The notes beneath the pieces are model-generated. The model had not been told where the DNA came from, did no database searches, and saw nothing but the letters and a program-made list of their open reading frames with translations. A DNA stretch of 64,000 nucleotides from AP-15 sp963732095. GTDB taxonomy: Bacteria; Pseudomonadota; Alphaproteobacteria; ATCC43930; CGMCC-115725. Made by a program: the position numbers and the translations under genes. Shown here piece by piece: positions 35,839 to 45,259 of the stretch; the first letter of the stretch is position 1, and each line of letters begins with the position of its first letter. The stretch lies in NCBI GenBank assembly GCA_963732095.1, contig CAVSZA010000026.1, positions 1 to 64,000 on the forward strand, given 5' to 3'.

Positions 35839-36795
35839 TCAACCCCCAACCTGTGATCCCGGCGGGCACCAGGCTGCGCCGACGCCCGCCTTCTCGGGGC
35901 CCGATACCGTCTGATCGATGATGCGCTCGAACAGGTTGGGCTCGACCGAGCGATAGGTTGTCGGCGGCACGGCTTTGCTCGGCTTTGCCAATGCGGCGTA
36001 CCCCGCGTCATCGAGCGCAGCCCCGGTGCTGCGTACCTGCGCGACCCAGGCGTCGAAATCGGCGGCCGGCACCGCCTTGGCGATGAAGCGCATCTCGGCA
36101 AAGCCGTCGCCGCTGAAATTTGCCGAGAAGCCGGGATATTCGCCCGGCGTGTCCGCCAGTAGGTTGAGATGGGTGGTCATGCCGCCCATCGTGTAGATCT
36201 GGCTGCCGAGCTGCGGAATGAAGAACGAGTTCATCACCGTCGCCGAGGTTAGCCGGAAATCGACCGGGGTTCCGACCGGAATCAGCAGTTGATTGACGGC
36301 AGCAATGCCCTGATCCGGGTAGATGAACAGCCATTTCCAATCGAGCGCTACGACCTCGACGCGCAGCGGCTTGGCGTCAGCCGGGATCGGCGCGCGTGGA
36401 TCGAGCTGGTGCGAACCGATCCAGATGACCCCGCCGAGCAGGATCACGATCAGCGCCGGGATCGACCAGATGACGAACTCGAGACGCCCTTCATAGGATT
36501 CGTCCAGGCTCCGGCTGGCCAGCGCATTCGACGACCGGTACCACCAGGCGAACCCAAAGGTGGCCAGGATCACCGGAACCACGACGACGAGCATGATTGC
36601 CGTCGAATTGAGCAGCAGAAGCAGCTCGGCCGAGGCGATCGGCCCCTGCGGATCCAAGATCCCCTGGCACGAGGCCAGCAGCACCGCGGCGCATACGACT
36701 AGCCATCGAGGCAAGCCCAAGCGCCGGAGCCCGTGCCGTGAGTTCGATGCAAGGCCATGCGGCCCGTCAGGGGTCGAGTAAGGCCAGTCGAGCAT
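35839..36795 (-). CDS. cyoA: Cytochrome o ubiquinol oxidase subunit II
   Basis: This 318-residue protein has a lipoprotein signal with lipobox LLASC, two membrane helices and a periplasmic cupredoxin-like domain. The copper ligands of CuA are absent: the segment reads TVMNSFFIPQLGSQIYTMGG, as in quinol oxidases, so electrons come from quinol rather than cytochrome c. CCGGAGG lies just before the ATG. It is first gene of cyoABCD and divergent from the formyl-CoA transferase-like gene. Confidence 0.95.
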   Translation of the reverse strand: MLDWPYSTPDGPHGLASNSRHGLRRLGLPRWLVVCAAVLLASCQGILDPQGPIASAELLLLLNSTAIMLVVVVPVILATFGFAWWYRSSNALASRSLDESYEGRLEFVIWSIPALIVILLGGVIWIGSHQLDPRAPIPADAKPLRVEVVALDWKWLFIYPDQGIAAVNQLLIPVGTPVDFRLTSATVMNSFFIPQLGSQIYTMGGMTTHLNLLADTPGEYPGFSANFSGDGFAEMRFIAKAVPAADFDAWVAQVRSTGAALDDAGYAALAKPSKAVPPTTYRSVEPNLFERIIDQTVSGPEKAGVGAAWCPPGSQVGG

Positions 36796-36989
36796 GGGAG
36801 GCCTCCGGTACAGAAGGTGCCACCGAAAACGCTGCTTACGTCGCGATCCTCAACCATTAACTCTAGTGGGAATAGCGTGACTTGCCAATCCCGGGCGCCT
36901 ACCGCGCTGTGGGCGTAAAGCGGGTTGCCGAGACCTCTGGTATACCTTATCCCTCGGCGATGGTGGGCCCAAGCTGAAGAGAAGTTCGG
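36796..36989. promoter_or_regulatory. Divergent intergenic region between cyoA and frc-like gene
   Basis: These 194 bp separate two divergent operons and must hold both promoters. The middle part (ACCATTAACTCTAGTGG) is AT-richer than its flanks. I cannot assign -35/-10 boxes or an operator with confidence. Confidence 0.45.
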
Positions 36990-38219
36990 ATGAGCAAAGC
37001 TCTGGAAGGTGTACGCGTTCTCGATCTTAGCCATGTACAGGCGGGTCCGACCGGCACGCAGCTATTGGCGTGGATGGGCGCCGATGTGATCAAGGTCGAG
37101 ATGCCCGGCCGTGGCGACATCACCCGCGGCCAATTGCAGGACGTCAAGGGCGCCGACAGCCTCTATTATACGATGCTGAATTCGAACAAACGCAGCGTCA
37201 CCGTCAATCTGAAGTCGCCGAAGGGCAAGGCGGTCATCGAAGAACTCGTGCGCCGCTCTGACGTAGTCGTCGAGAATTTCGGCCCGGGGGTGCTCGATCG
37301 GCAGGGGTTCACCTGGGAACGGTTTCAGCAGCTGAACCCGCGGATCATTTATGCCTCGATCAAGGGGTTCGGTCCGGGGCCATACCAGGATTGCAAGGCC
37401 TATGAGAATGTCGCGCAGTGCATGGGCGGGGCGGCGAGCACGACCGGTTGGGAGGATGGTCCGCCGACGGTGACCGGCGCACAGATCGGCGACAGCGGCA
37501 CCGGCGTCCACACGATCGCCGGCATCCTCGCCGCGCTCTATCAGCGCGAACGCACCGGCCGGGGCCAGCGGGTCGAGGTCGCGATGACCGACGCGGTGCT
37601 GAATTTATGCCGCGTCAAGATGCGTGACCAGCAGCGCCTGATGCGCGGTCCCTTGTCCGAATACCCGAACCAGGAATTCGGCGACGCGGTGCCGCGCGCC
37701 GGCAACGCCTCGGGCGGCGGGCAGCCGGGAGCGGCGTTGCGGACCTCTCCGGGGGGACCCAACGACTATGTCTATGTGATTATCCAGCCGCCGAGCTGGG
37801 AGCCGCTGATGAAGCTCTGCGGCCGCGAGGAGCTGATCACCGATCCGGGATACGCGACGCCGCAGGCGCGTTTACCAAAGATCCCGGAATGCTTCTCGAT
37901 CATCGAGAAATGGACGATGACAAAGACCAAATTCGAGGTCATGAAGGCGCTGAACGACGTCGATGTGCCGTGCGGACCGATCCTATCGATGAAGGATATT
38001 TACGAAGACAAGTCGCTCTACGAACGGGGGTTTCTGGTCGAGGTCGACCATCCGGCGCGCGGCCGTTACGTCCAGGTCGGCTCGCCGATCAAGCTTTCCG
38101 ACTCGCCGGTCGAGGTCAAGCGCTCGCCGCTCCTCGGCGAGCATACCGACGAGATCCTCGACTGGCTCGGTTACGGCCACGACGAGATTGCCGCGATGCG
38201 AACGGAAGGGGCGGTCTAG
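36990..38219 (+). CDS. frc: Formyl-CoA transferase-like CoA-transferase
   Basis: The 409-residue protein matches formyl-CoA:oxalate CoA-transferase closely: LDLSHVQAGPTGTQLLAWMG, GDITRGQLQDVKGADSLYYT, YENVAQCMGGAASTTGWEDG, the catalytic Asp168 in GAQIGDSGTG, and a Gly-rich active-site loop NASGGGQPG. Frc moves CoA from formyl-CoA to oxalate, releasing formate. The downstream formate dehydrogenase would oxidise that formate to CO2 with NADH formation. No oxalyl-CoA decarboxylase gene is in the window, so oxalate use is plausible but not shown. Confidence 0.85.
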   Translation: MSKALEGVRVLDLSHVQAGPTGTQLLAWMGADVIKVEMPGRGDITRGQLQDVKGADSLYYTMLNSNKRSVTVNLKSPKGKAVIEELVRRSDVVVENFGPGVLDRQGFTWERFQQLNPRIIYASIKGFGPGPYQDCKAYENVAQCMGGAASTTGWEDGPPTVTGAQIGDSGTGVHTIAGILAALYQRERTGRGQRVEVAMTDAVLNLCRVKMRDQQRLMRGPLSEYPNQEFGDAVPRAGNASGGGQPGAALRTSPGGPNDYVYVIIQPPSWEPLMKLCGREELITDPGYATPQARLPKIPECFSIIEKWTMTKTKFEVMKALNDVDVPCGPILSMKDIYEDKSLYERGFLVEVDHPARGRYVQVGSPIKLSDSPVEVKRSPLLGEHTDEILDWLGYGHDEIAAMRTEGAV

Positions 38220-38243
38220 ACCGCGTCATGACTCGCTTCAAAT

Positions 38244-38385
38244 CCTCCCTCTCCGCCCCTTGGGGGGGAGAGGGTCGGGGTGAGGTGGGGGCGATCGCGG
38301 GCGACGGCGGGCGCCCACCTCACCCTCCCACGCTTCGCGCGGGCCCCTCCCTCTCCCCCCTTGAGGGCGGAGAGGGGTTTACTGC
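38244..38385. repeat. GC-rich inverted intergenic repeat
   Basis: The left arm CTCCCTCTCCGCCCCTTGGG...GAGAGGGTCGGGGTGAGGTG pairs with the right arm CACCTCACCCTCCCACG...CTCCCTCTCCCCCCTTGAGG, GCGGAGAGGGG. It belongs to a repeat type frequent between genes in Rhizobiales-like genomes. It could form a long RNA hairpin between the transferase and dehydrogenase genes and affect read-through. Confidence 0.7.
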
Positions 38386-38394
38386 GGCCTTCAA

Positions 38395-40092
38395 ATGCAT
38401 GCGCCCCTAAAACACGACCGGCGCATCCATCCCGGGTCGGGGCGGCGGCGCGGGCCGGATCATCCGAAGGGGCGGCAGGTCGATCCCGCCGCGCTCGGCG
38501 AGGTCCAGCGACTGCTCGGCGAACGCGAGCGTCGGCGCGATCTGCTGATCGAGCACCTGCATCTGCTGCAAGACCATTTCGGGTGTCTGCATGCGCGGCA
38601 TCTCGCGGCGCTCGCCGAGGAAATGAAGCTCGCCCTCGTCGAGGTCTACGAGGTCGCCTCCTTCTATGCTCATTTCGACATCGTCATGGACGACGAGGCG
38701 CCGCCTCCGCAGCTGACTGTTCGGGTCTGCGATAGCCTAACCTGCGAGCTGGCAGGGGCCGCCTTGCTCCTTGAAGGTCTGCGCGGCAGGCTCGGCGATG
38801 GGATCCGGGTCGTCCGCGCGCCCTGCATGGGCGGATGCCATCGCGCTCCGGTCGTGGCGATCGGGCACGCGCTACACGAGCACGCTACGGTAGACAACGT
38901 CTCCGCTGCGGTTTCCGTGGGCGAGCAGCACCCGGTAATCCCGGAGTTTATCGGCCTGGATGCCTATCGCGCTGCCGGCGGCTATCGCCTGCTCGCGGCC
39001 TGCCTCGCCGGGGAGCGCCAGCCGGAGGAACTGATTGAAATCCTAGAACACGCCGGCCTGCGCGGGCTCGGCGGCGCCGGGTTTCCGGCTGGGCGCAAGT
39101 GGCGTCTGGTGCGTCAGGAGCCGGCTCCCCGGCTGTTGGCCGTCAACGCCGACGAGGGCGAGCCCGGCACCTTCAAGGACCGTTACTTTCTCGAAACCGA
39201 CCCGCACCGCATGATCGAGGGCATGCTGATCGCCGCCTGGGTCGTCGAAGCGGCAGAGGTTTACATCTACCTTCGGGACGAATACCCGCAATGCCAGGCG
39301 ATCCTCGAAAGCGAGATCGCCGCGGTCGACGCAGCAGGACTGGCGCCGCATACCCGCATTCATCTGCGCCGCGGTGCCGGCGCCTATATCTGCGGCGAAG
39401 AGTCGGCGATGCTCGAAAGCATCGAGGGCAAGCGCGGGCTGCCACGGCAGCGGCCGCCCTTCCCGGCGCAGGCCGGACTCTTTGGCCGGCCGACGCTGTG
39501 CAACAATGTCGAGACCCTATACTGGGTGCGCGACATCGTCGAGAAAGGGCCGGAGTGGTTCACCAGCCAGGGCCGCAACGGGCGCAAAGGGCTGCGTACT
39601 TTCTCAGTGTCCGGCAGGGTGCGCGATCCGGGGGTCAAGCTCGCCCCCGCCGGCATAACCGCGCGCCAGCTGATCGACGAATTCTGCGGCGGTATGGCTG
39701 AGGGACATGAATTCAGGGGCTATCTTCCGGGCGGCGCCTCGGGAGGCATCCTGCCGGCTGCGCTGGCGGACATTCCGCTCGACTTTGGGACGCTCGAACC
39801 CGAAGGGTGCCTTATCGGCTCGGCTGCGGTAGTGGTTCTGTCCGACAAGGACGATATGAAGGCGGTGGCGTTGAATCTGTTGCGGTTTTTCGAGGACGAG
39901 AGCTGCGGGCAATGCACGCCGTGCCGCGCCGGCACCGAAAAGGCGGTCAAGCTGATGACAGTGCCGCATTGGGACGAGCCGCTGCTGCAGGAGCTGGCGC
40001 AGGTCATGACCGACGCCTCGATCTGCGGCCTGGGGCAAGCCGCGATGAACCCGGTCAAAATGGTGCTAAAGCATTTCCGCGCGGATCTTTAG
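38395..40092 (+). CDS. NAD-dependent formate dehydrogenase, fused gamma-beta subunit
   Basis: The product has 565 residues. Residues from about 45 to 165 are a NuoE/FdsG-like thioredoxin-fold [2Fe-2S] domain with the four cysteines in RVCDSLTC and APCMGGC. Residues from about 200 on are NuoF/FdsB-like: GLRGLGGAGFPAGRKW (NADH/FMN), GAGAYICGEESAMLESIEGK, and ESCGQCTPCRAGT plus a later Cys for a [4Fe-4S] cluster. Such a fusion is known for the beta subunit of Methylobacterium formate dehydrogenase 1. It passes electrons from the alpha subunit to NAD+. The start is taken at ATG 38395, immediately after the intergenic repeat; the first 40 residues are unusually Arg/His/Pro-rich, so a later start is possible. 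Confidence 0.9.
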   Translation: MHAPLKHDRRIHPGSGRRRGPDHPKGRQVDPAALGEVQRLLGERERRRDLLIEHLHLLQDHFGCLHARHLAALAEEMKLALVEVYEVASFYAHFDIVMDDEAPPPQLTVRVCDSLTCELAGAALLLEGLRGRLGDGIRVVRAPCMGGCHRAPVVAIGHALHEHATVDNVSAAVSVGEQHPVIPEFIGLDAYRAAGGYRLLAACLAGERQPEELIEILEHAGLRGLGGAGFPAGRKWRLVRQEPAPRLLAVNADEGEPGTFKDRYFLETDPHRMIEGMLIAAWVVEAAEVYIYLRDEYPQCQAILESEIAAVDAAGLAPHTRIHLRRGAGAYICGEESAMLESIEGKRGLPRQRPPFPAQAGLFGRPTLCNNVETLYWVRDIVEKGPEWFTSQGRNGRKGLRTFSVSGRVRDPGVKLAPAGITARQLIDEFCGGMAEGHEFRGYLPGGASGGILPAALADIPLDFGTLEPEGCLIGSAAVVVLSDKDDMKAVALNLLRFFEDESCGQCTPCRAGTEKAVKLMTVPHWDEPLLQELAQVMTDASICGLGQAAMNPVKMVLKHFRADL

Positions 40093-40117
40093 GCCGGTGT
40101 TGGCTGCATTTTCAAAT

Positions 40118-40239
40118 GTCATTCCGGGACGGCCCGGAGGGCCGGGCCCGGAACCTATGAACACGAGCAGTCGGTCTTGCGGGGCGACATCCGTGTGCAT
40201 GGGTTCCGGGCTCGCCGCTTCGCAGCGCCCCGGAATGAC
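40118..40239. repeat. MITE-like inverted repeat element
   Basis: The element starts GTCATTCCGGGACGG and ends GCGCCCCGGAATGAC, giving terminal inverted repeats of about 11 bp around internal GGTTCCGGGC/GCCCGGAACC arms. It is 122 bp long and lies between the two formate dehydrogenase genes. This type of non-coding repeat is common in Bradyrhizobium-like genomes. Confidence 0.75.
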
Positions 40240-40259
40240 GCAGATCGATAGGATCTGAA

Positions 40260-43029
40260 ATGACCGAACCCATCCGTTTCTTGCTGGACGGCGTCGAAGT
40301 ATCGGCCGAACCGGGCGAGACGATCTGGCAGGTGGCCGACCGGCAGGGCATCGAGATCCCGCACCTTTGCTGGTTGCCGAAACCGGGCTACCGAGCCGAC
40401 GGCAATTGCCGCGCCTGCATGGTCGAAATCGAGGGGGAGCGGGTGCTCGCCGCCTCCTGCGTGCGCAAGCCGGCCCCCGGCATGAAGGTGCAGACCGCGA
40501 GCGAGCGCGCCCGGTTCTCGCGCAAGATGGTGTTCGAGCTGCTGATCGGGGACCAGCCCTCGCGGGCGGCGGCGCACGATCCCGGTTCCCGCCTCTGGCA
40601 ATGGGCCGATACGCTCGGTGTCGCGGACAGCCGCTTCCCGCGCCACGCGCCGCCGGCCCCCGACCGCAGTCATCCGGCGATGGCGGTGCAGCTCGACGCC
40701 TGCATCCAGTGCAATCTGTGCGTCCGCGCCTGCCGCGAAGTCCAGGTCAACGACGTGATCGGTATGGCGGCGCGCGGCTATCACGAGAAGATCATCTTCG
40801 ATTTCGACGACCCGATGGGCAACAGCACCTGCGTCGCCTGCGGCGAGTGCGTGCAGGCCTGCCCGACGGGCGCGCTGATGCCGGCGACTCTGGTCGATGC
40901 CAACGGCGTCTATGCCAACGCCCCAGACCGGGAGGTCGACAGCGTCTGTCCCTATTGCGGGGTCGGCTGTCAATTGACCTACAAGATCCGCGACGACCGC
41001 ATAGTCGCGGTCGAGGGCAAGGATGGGCCGGCCAATCACAACCGGCTCTGCGTCAAGGGCCGCTTCGGCTTCGATTATGCTCACCACCCGGACCGGCTGA
41101 CCGAGCCGCTGATCCGCAAGGACAGCATCTCGAAGCACGACACCGGTATCGACCCCGCCAACCCTTACACGCATTTCCGAACGGCAACGTGGGAAGAGGC
41201 GCTCGATCTCGCCGCCGAAGGCTTGAAGCGCATCCGCGACCGGGACGGGCGCCGCGCGCTGGCCGGGTTCGGCTCCGCCAAAGGTTCGAACGAGGAGGCC
41301 TATCTGTTCCAGAAGCTGGTCCGCACCGGCTTTGGCAGCAACAATGTCGATCACTGCACGCGGTTGTGCCATGCCTCGTCTGTGGCGGCGCTGATGGAGG
41401 GGATCGGGTCGGGTGCGGTGACTGCCCCCTTCACTGCGGCGGCCGATGCCGACGTCATCATCGTCATCGGCGCGCGGCCGACCGAAAACCACCCGGTTGC
41501 GGCAACCTTCTTCAAACAGGCGGCAAAGCGCGGCGCAAAGATTTTCGTGATCGACCCGCGCGGCTACAGCTTGACGCGGTATGCGACGGCGACGTTGCGT
41601 TTCAATCCCGGTCGGGACGTGGCCCTGCTCAACGCGCTGATCCACACGATTATCGAGGAGGGCCTGACTGATCGCCAATACATCCAGGCGCGCACCGAAG
41701 ATTACGAGCAGCTGCGTGAGCACATCCGCGACTATTCGCCGGAGAAGATGGCGCCGATTTGCGGCGTCGACGCCGCGACTCTTCCGCCATGTCGCGCGCA
41801 CCTATGCCCGCGCCGAGGCGGCGATCATCTTCTGGGGCATGGGCATATCGCAGCATACTCATGGCACCGACAATGCCCGCTGCTTGATTGCGCTGGCGCT
41901 GATCACCGGGCAGGTAGGGCGCCCGGGGACCGGGCTCCATCCGTTGCGCGGTCAGAACAACGTACAGGGCGCCTCGGATGCCGGGCTCATTCCGATGGTT
42001 TTTCCCGATTACCAACCCGTGGATGATCCGAAGATCCGCGAAAGCTTCGAAGCGCTGTGGCACACCCCGCTCGACGACAAGCGCGGGCTGACCGTCGTCG
42101 AGATCATGGACGCGGTGCATCGCGACGAGATCCGGGGCATGTATATCATGGGCGAGAACCCCGCGATGTCGGACCCCGATGTCGAGCATGCGCGCGAGGC
42201 GCTCGCTAAGCTCGAACATCTCGTCGTGCAGGACATCTTCCTGACCGAGACCGCGAAATACGCCGATGTCGTATTGCCGGCCTCGGCCTGGCCCGAGAAG
42301 GACGGCACCGTTTCCAACACCAACCGCCAGGTGCAGATGGGCCGGGCCGCCTTACCGTTGCCCGGCAATGCGCGGCTCGATTGGTGGATCATCCAGGAGA
42401 TCGCGCGGCGCATCGGGCTCGACTGGTCATACACGCACCCGCGCGACGTCTTCGCCGAGATGAAGCTCGCGATGCCGTCCTTGAACGGGATCACCTGGGA
42501 GCGGCTCGAACGCGAGAGTTCGGTGACTTATCCCTGCGACTCCGAGACAGAGCCCGGGCACGACATCGTCTTCGGCGATGGGTTCCCGACCTCCTCCGGC
42601 CGCGGCCGCCTGGTCCCCGCCGCGATCATCCCGCCGGCCGAGGAGCCCGACGACGAATACCCGATGGTGCTGACGACCGGCCGGCAGCTCGAACATTGGC
42701 ACACCGGCGCGATGACGCGGCGGGCGAGCGTGCTCGACGAGCTGGAGCCCGAAGCGGTCGCCAGCTTCGCCCCCGCCGAACTGCGCCGGCTCGGCATCGC
42801 CGCCGGCGATCGCGTCCGCGTCACCACCAGGCGCGGCACGATCGAACTGAAGGCGCGCAGCGACAGCGCCGTCGCCCCGGGCCAGGTCTTCATCCCGTTC
42901 TGCTACGCCGAAGCCGCGGCCAATGTGCTGACCAATCCCCAGCTCGACCCGATCGGCAAGATCCCCGAATTCAAATTCTGCGCTGCAAAGGTAGAACCCG
43001 CCGTCGTTCGCGCAGCAGCCGCCGAATAG
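40260..43029 (+). pseudogene. Formate dehydrogenase alpha (molybdopterin) subunit with one-base frameshift
   Basis: Residues 1-75 are a [2Fe-2S] domain (Cys37, 50, 53, 67). Two 4Fe-4S motifs follow (CIQCNLCVRACREV, CVACGECVQACPTG), then the molybdopterin domain with its own cluster (VCPYCGVGCQL...RLCVKG) and the active-site Cys370 in HCTRLCHAS (no selenocysteine). Around 41784 the sequence ACTCTTCCGCCATG has one C more than needed. With CTTCGCCAT the protein runs unbroken (VDAATLRHVARTYARAEAAI) to the MGD-binding C-terminus ending at 43029, about 922 residues in all. As written it stops at 42026 and loses the second half. A sequencing error is a serious alternative, because everything else is intact. 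Confidence 0.88.
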
Positions 43030-43311
43030 AGGCGAAAATGAAAGCAATGCCCGGAGCAGATACGCTTGACGCGGTCCGGGTTCTTGAGACTTTCGTGTCC
43101 CTCGCCTATTGACGGCGGACATTGCTCGGTTGCTCAGCGACCGTCGCAGCGAGATCGATCGTTTCGCCGCTGACGAAGAGGCTGCGTTTCTCGCGCTCGC
43201 CTGAGGATCGCTACGCGGTCTGGGCCGAGCGCCAGTGGCAGATTTCGGGTTGAAGCGCCCGATTGCGCTATTGTTGCGACGAATCTTGCGCCGCCGGCCG
43301 AGAGGCGCCGA
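43030..43311. other. Short gene-poor region
   Basis: Where fdsD/fdhD would often follow the alpha subunit, only tiny frames occur. One (TTG 43109 to TGA near 43203) encodes ADIARLLSDRRSEIDRFAAD, EEAAFLALA, which is protein-like but too short to assign. This may be the boundary of the second accessory pocket. Confidence 0.4.
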
Positions 43312-43866
43312 ATGAGAAGGTTCATATTGACCGGAGCTCCCGGCTCGGGGAAGACGGCGATCATCCGTCAACTGGAGCTCGACCGCTTCAGTGTTGTCGA
43401 GGAAGCGGCGACCGACATTATGGCACTGGATCAGGCGCGGGGCGTCGCCGAACCGTGGACGCATGCCTCTTTCATCAATTCGATCACCGAACTGCAAAGA
43501 CGGCGGCAGGTTCGAGCCTCGCGCGAGAGCGACGAGGTACAGTTTCACGACAGGTCGGTCATCTGCACCGCTGAGCTCGCGGTCTACCTCGGATATCCTC
43601 TGTCGGACACGCTCTCGCGCGAACTGAAGCGTGTCGAAACGGAGGGGATCTATCAGAAGCGTGTCTTCTTCATACAGAGTCTCGGCTTCATCACGCCGAC
43701 AGAAGCGCGGCGGATCAGCTTCGAGGAGTCGCTGCGTTTCGAACGAATCCACGAGGAGACATATCGCAACTTCGGCTTTGAGCTCATCCCCATTGCGCCG
43801 GGAACCCTGTTGGACAGAGTGGATGCGATCAAGCGCTCCACTCCAGTCTATAACCTCAGATCGTAA
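43312..43866 (+). CDS. AAA-type NTPase (AAA_28-like)
   Basis: The 184-residue protein has Walker A at residues 8-15 (GAPGSGKT), FSVVEEAATDIMALDQARGV, and VQFHDRSVICTAELAVYLGY, which fits the Walker B/lid region of the small AAA_28 ATPases. These act as stand-alone nucleotide kinase-like or regulatory NTPases and have no settled role. Its stop overlaps the stop of the convergent antitoxin remnant. Confidence 0.8.
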   Translation: MRRFILTGAPGSGKTAIIRQLELDRFSVVEEAATDIMALDQARGVAEPWTHASFINSITELQRRRQVRASRESDEVQFHDRSVICTAELAVYLGYPLSDTLSRELKRVETEGIYQKRVFFIQSLGFITPTEARRISFEESLRFERIHEETYRNFGFELIPIAPGTLLDRVDAIKRSTPVYNLRS

Positions 43867-44232
43867 TCTGCTCGACCTCGCCGTTTTCGACGAGCAGGCT
43901 CCTACAGTGCGCCGTCTCCGGTTCGGCCTCGCGCGGCGTGCGCGGATGGACGGTGAAAGAAAACTCGTCCTCCTGACCAGGCGGCCAAGGATCGTCACCA
44001 GGCGGTCGATCGTGAAGCGCGCGAGATTGACGTTGCGGATACGGACGAACTCGCTGTGAGCGATCCCGGTCCTGGCCTCGGCTTGCCGGGTTGTCTGTTC
44101 CTCGGCATCGAGGACTTTGATGATCTGCGCCGCCAGCAGCGCCTTGGCCTGGCGCACATCGGCGTCGGGATAGCCGAAGTCGCGGAAGACGTTCCCGCTG
44201 CCGCGCACGATCTCCATGGACTCATCAGTCAT
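43856..44232 (-). pseudogene. HigA/XRE-type antitoxin with one frameshift
   Basis: From ATG 44232 the protein reads GSGNVFRDFGYPDADVRQAK, ALLAAQIIKVLDAEEQTTRQ, then TGIAHSEFVRIRNVNLARFT: the helix-turn-helix of XRE-like antitoxins paired with HigB/Gp49 toxins. Near 43975 one base is missing; in the other frame it goes on QEDEFSFTVHPRTPREAEPE to a TGA at 43856-43858. The start overlaps the end of the toxin gene. The DNA-binding part may still be made. Confidence 0.75.
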
Positions 44233-44423
44233 TGCACTATCTCCTTCACGCGGCGAAGCCGCGCATGGATGAGGTCGATTTCGTGCTTCGGCGTTTTGAT
44301 CCCTCTCTTCGACTTCTTCTGGAAGGCATGGATCACCCACACATCGGCGCCGAGCTGCACAGCGTACACCACGGAACGCATCGCCCCGGAAAGCCAGCGC
44401 CAGTTCGATCCCGCCCGAGACAT
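44229..44423 (-). pseudogene. HigB/Gp49-like toxin, N-terminus lost
   Basis: The C-terminal motif VYAVQLGADVWVIHAFQKKS, KRGIKTPKHEIDLIHARLRR is characteristic of phage-derived HigB/Gp49 toxins (ribosome-dependent RNases). The usual first 50 or so residues (including the RE...L core) are missing, and upstream sequence is in a different frame. The toxin is therefore probably inactive, consistent with the frameshifted antitoxin next to it. Confidence 0.75.
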
Positions 44424-44552
44424 CGTGATGGTGGCAAGGGTTGACTGACTAGCCGATCCACCCGTGATTTATTGGACAGGCTTTGCGGCGATACGGACAG
44501 GAAAGCCGGCTTCCGATCCTAGGCGACGCGTGGACCGACGGCCCGCGGCAGA

Positions 44553-44769
44553 CTGATGATGATTACCTTCTCGCGAGTTCGAGCGCGAGCTTATCCGGAC
44601 CAAGTCCGCGCGCGCCAAGCTGAAAGGGAAAGACCTGGGCGAAGATCCCGAATTCACCCTGTACCAGCGGCGCGAAAAGCGATCCAGCACCGCAACAAGG
44701 GCCGAATTCATGCGAGCGATTGCCAGCACTTCCGTACGACACGAACCAAAAGCACGATTTCATGCCTGA
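44553..44769 (+). pseudogene. Serine resolvase C-terminal relic
   Basis: FERELIRTKSARAKLKGKDL, GEDPEFTLYQRRE, and FMRAIASTSVRHE follow the C-terminus of Tn3-type resolvases (FERxLIRERT...RAKARG...LTPHQ...IARSYNVSHSTI). Preceding residues LMMIT in another frame correspond to the segment just before, so there is at least one frameshift. It marks past transposon activity in this pocket. Confidence 0.6.
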
Positions 44770-44990
44770 CGGCCTGACGACCACGAGGCCAGCGGCACTA
44801 GACGGCGCGGGCCTTCATCGGCCATGACCTCTTTCATTGTCCGGTGATCTCGAAACACCCAGCTTGTCCCCACGGGAATGTCATGCACCCAAAAGACCAA
44901 CGCAGCCCCGCCTGACCAAAAATTCCGCGTGGTCTTGAAACCGCCACCGCCTAACCACAGCTACGATGCGTGAAATGTGGGGGCGACCTT

Positions 44991-45224
44991 ATGCTGACGG
45001 TTAATACCACTGATTTTACCGTGGATTTGGCCGAACGTGCCGTCCGCCATACAAAATCAGGCGTCGTGGTCTGGTTTTACGAGTATGAAAATCCGGAGGA
45101 TTGGCTCAAAGCCGATAGCGTGAACATCCGCAATCCCGATCTTTTTGACGGTGACATCAACGATCTCGCCGCAGGGGCGAAGCGCGCGGCGCTTGTGGCG
45201 GGAATGACCCATCGAAAGCCATAG
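44991..45224 (+). CDS. Hypothetical protein, 77 aa
   Basis: From ATG 44991 (GGGGGCGACC upstream) it encodes NTTDFTVDLAERAVRHTKSG, VVVWFYEYENPEDW, an apparently globular small protein without signal or membrane segments. I do not recognise it. It lies 35 bp before the next unknown gene in the same direction, so the two are probably co-transcribed. Confidence 0.55.
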   Translation: MLTVNTTDFTVDLAERAVRHTKSGVVVWFYEYENPEDWLKADSVNIRNPDLFDGDINDLAAGAKRAALVAGMTHRKP

Positions 45225-45259
45225 GTTCTACTGCCTCCCACGATGAAGATGGGGCGTAA

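Noticed and set aside
40155..41801. Minus-strand 548-codon frame opposite formate dehydrogenase alpha
   Set aside because: Low-complexity Arg/Asp/Val translation; antisense shadow.
40260..43029. Programmed frameshifting as explanation for the broken alpha subunit
   Set aside because: No slippery heptamer or following stem-loop is evident at the shift, and the family is not known to use it. A lesion or a base-call error is simpler.
42427..44340. Minus-strand 637-codon frame
   Set aside because: Only its first part (from 44232) is real, as the antitoxin remnant. The rest is antisense to the formate dehydrogenase gene.
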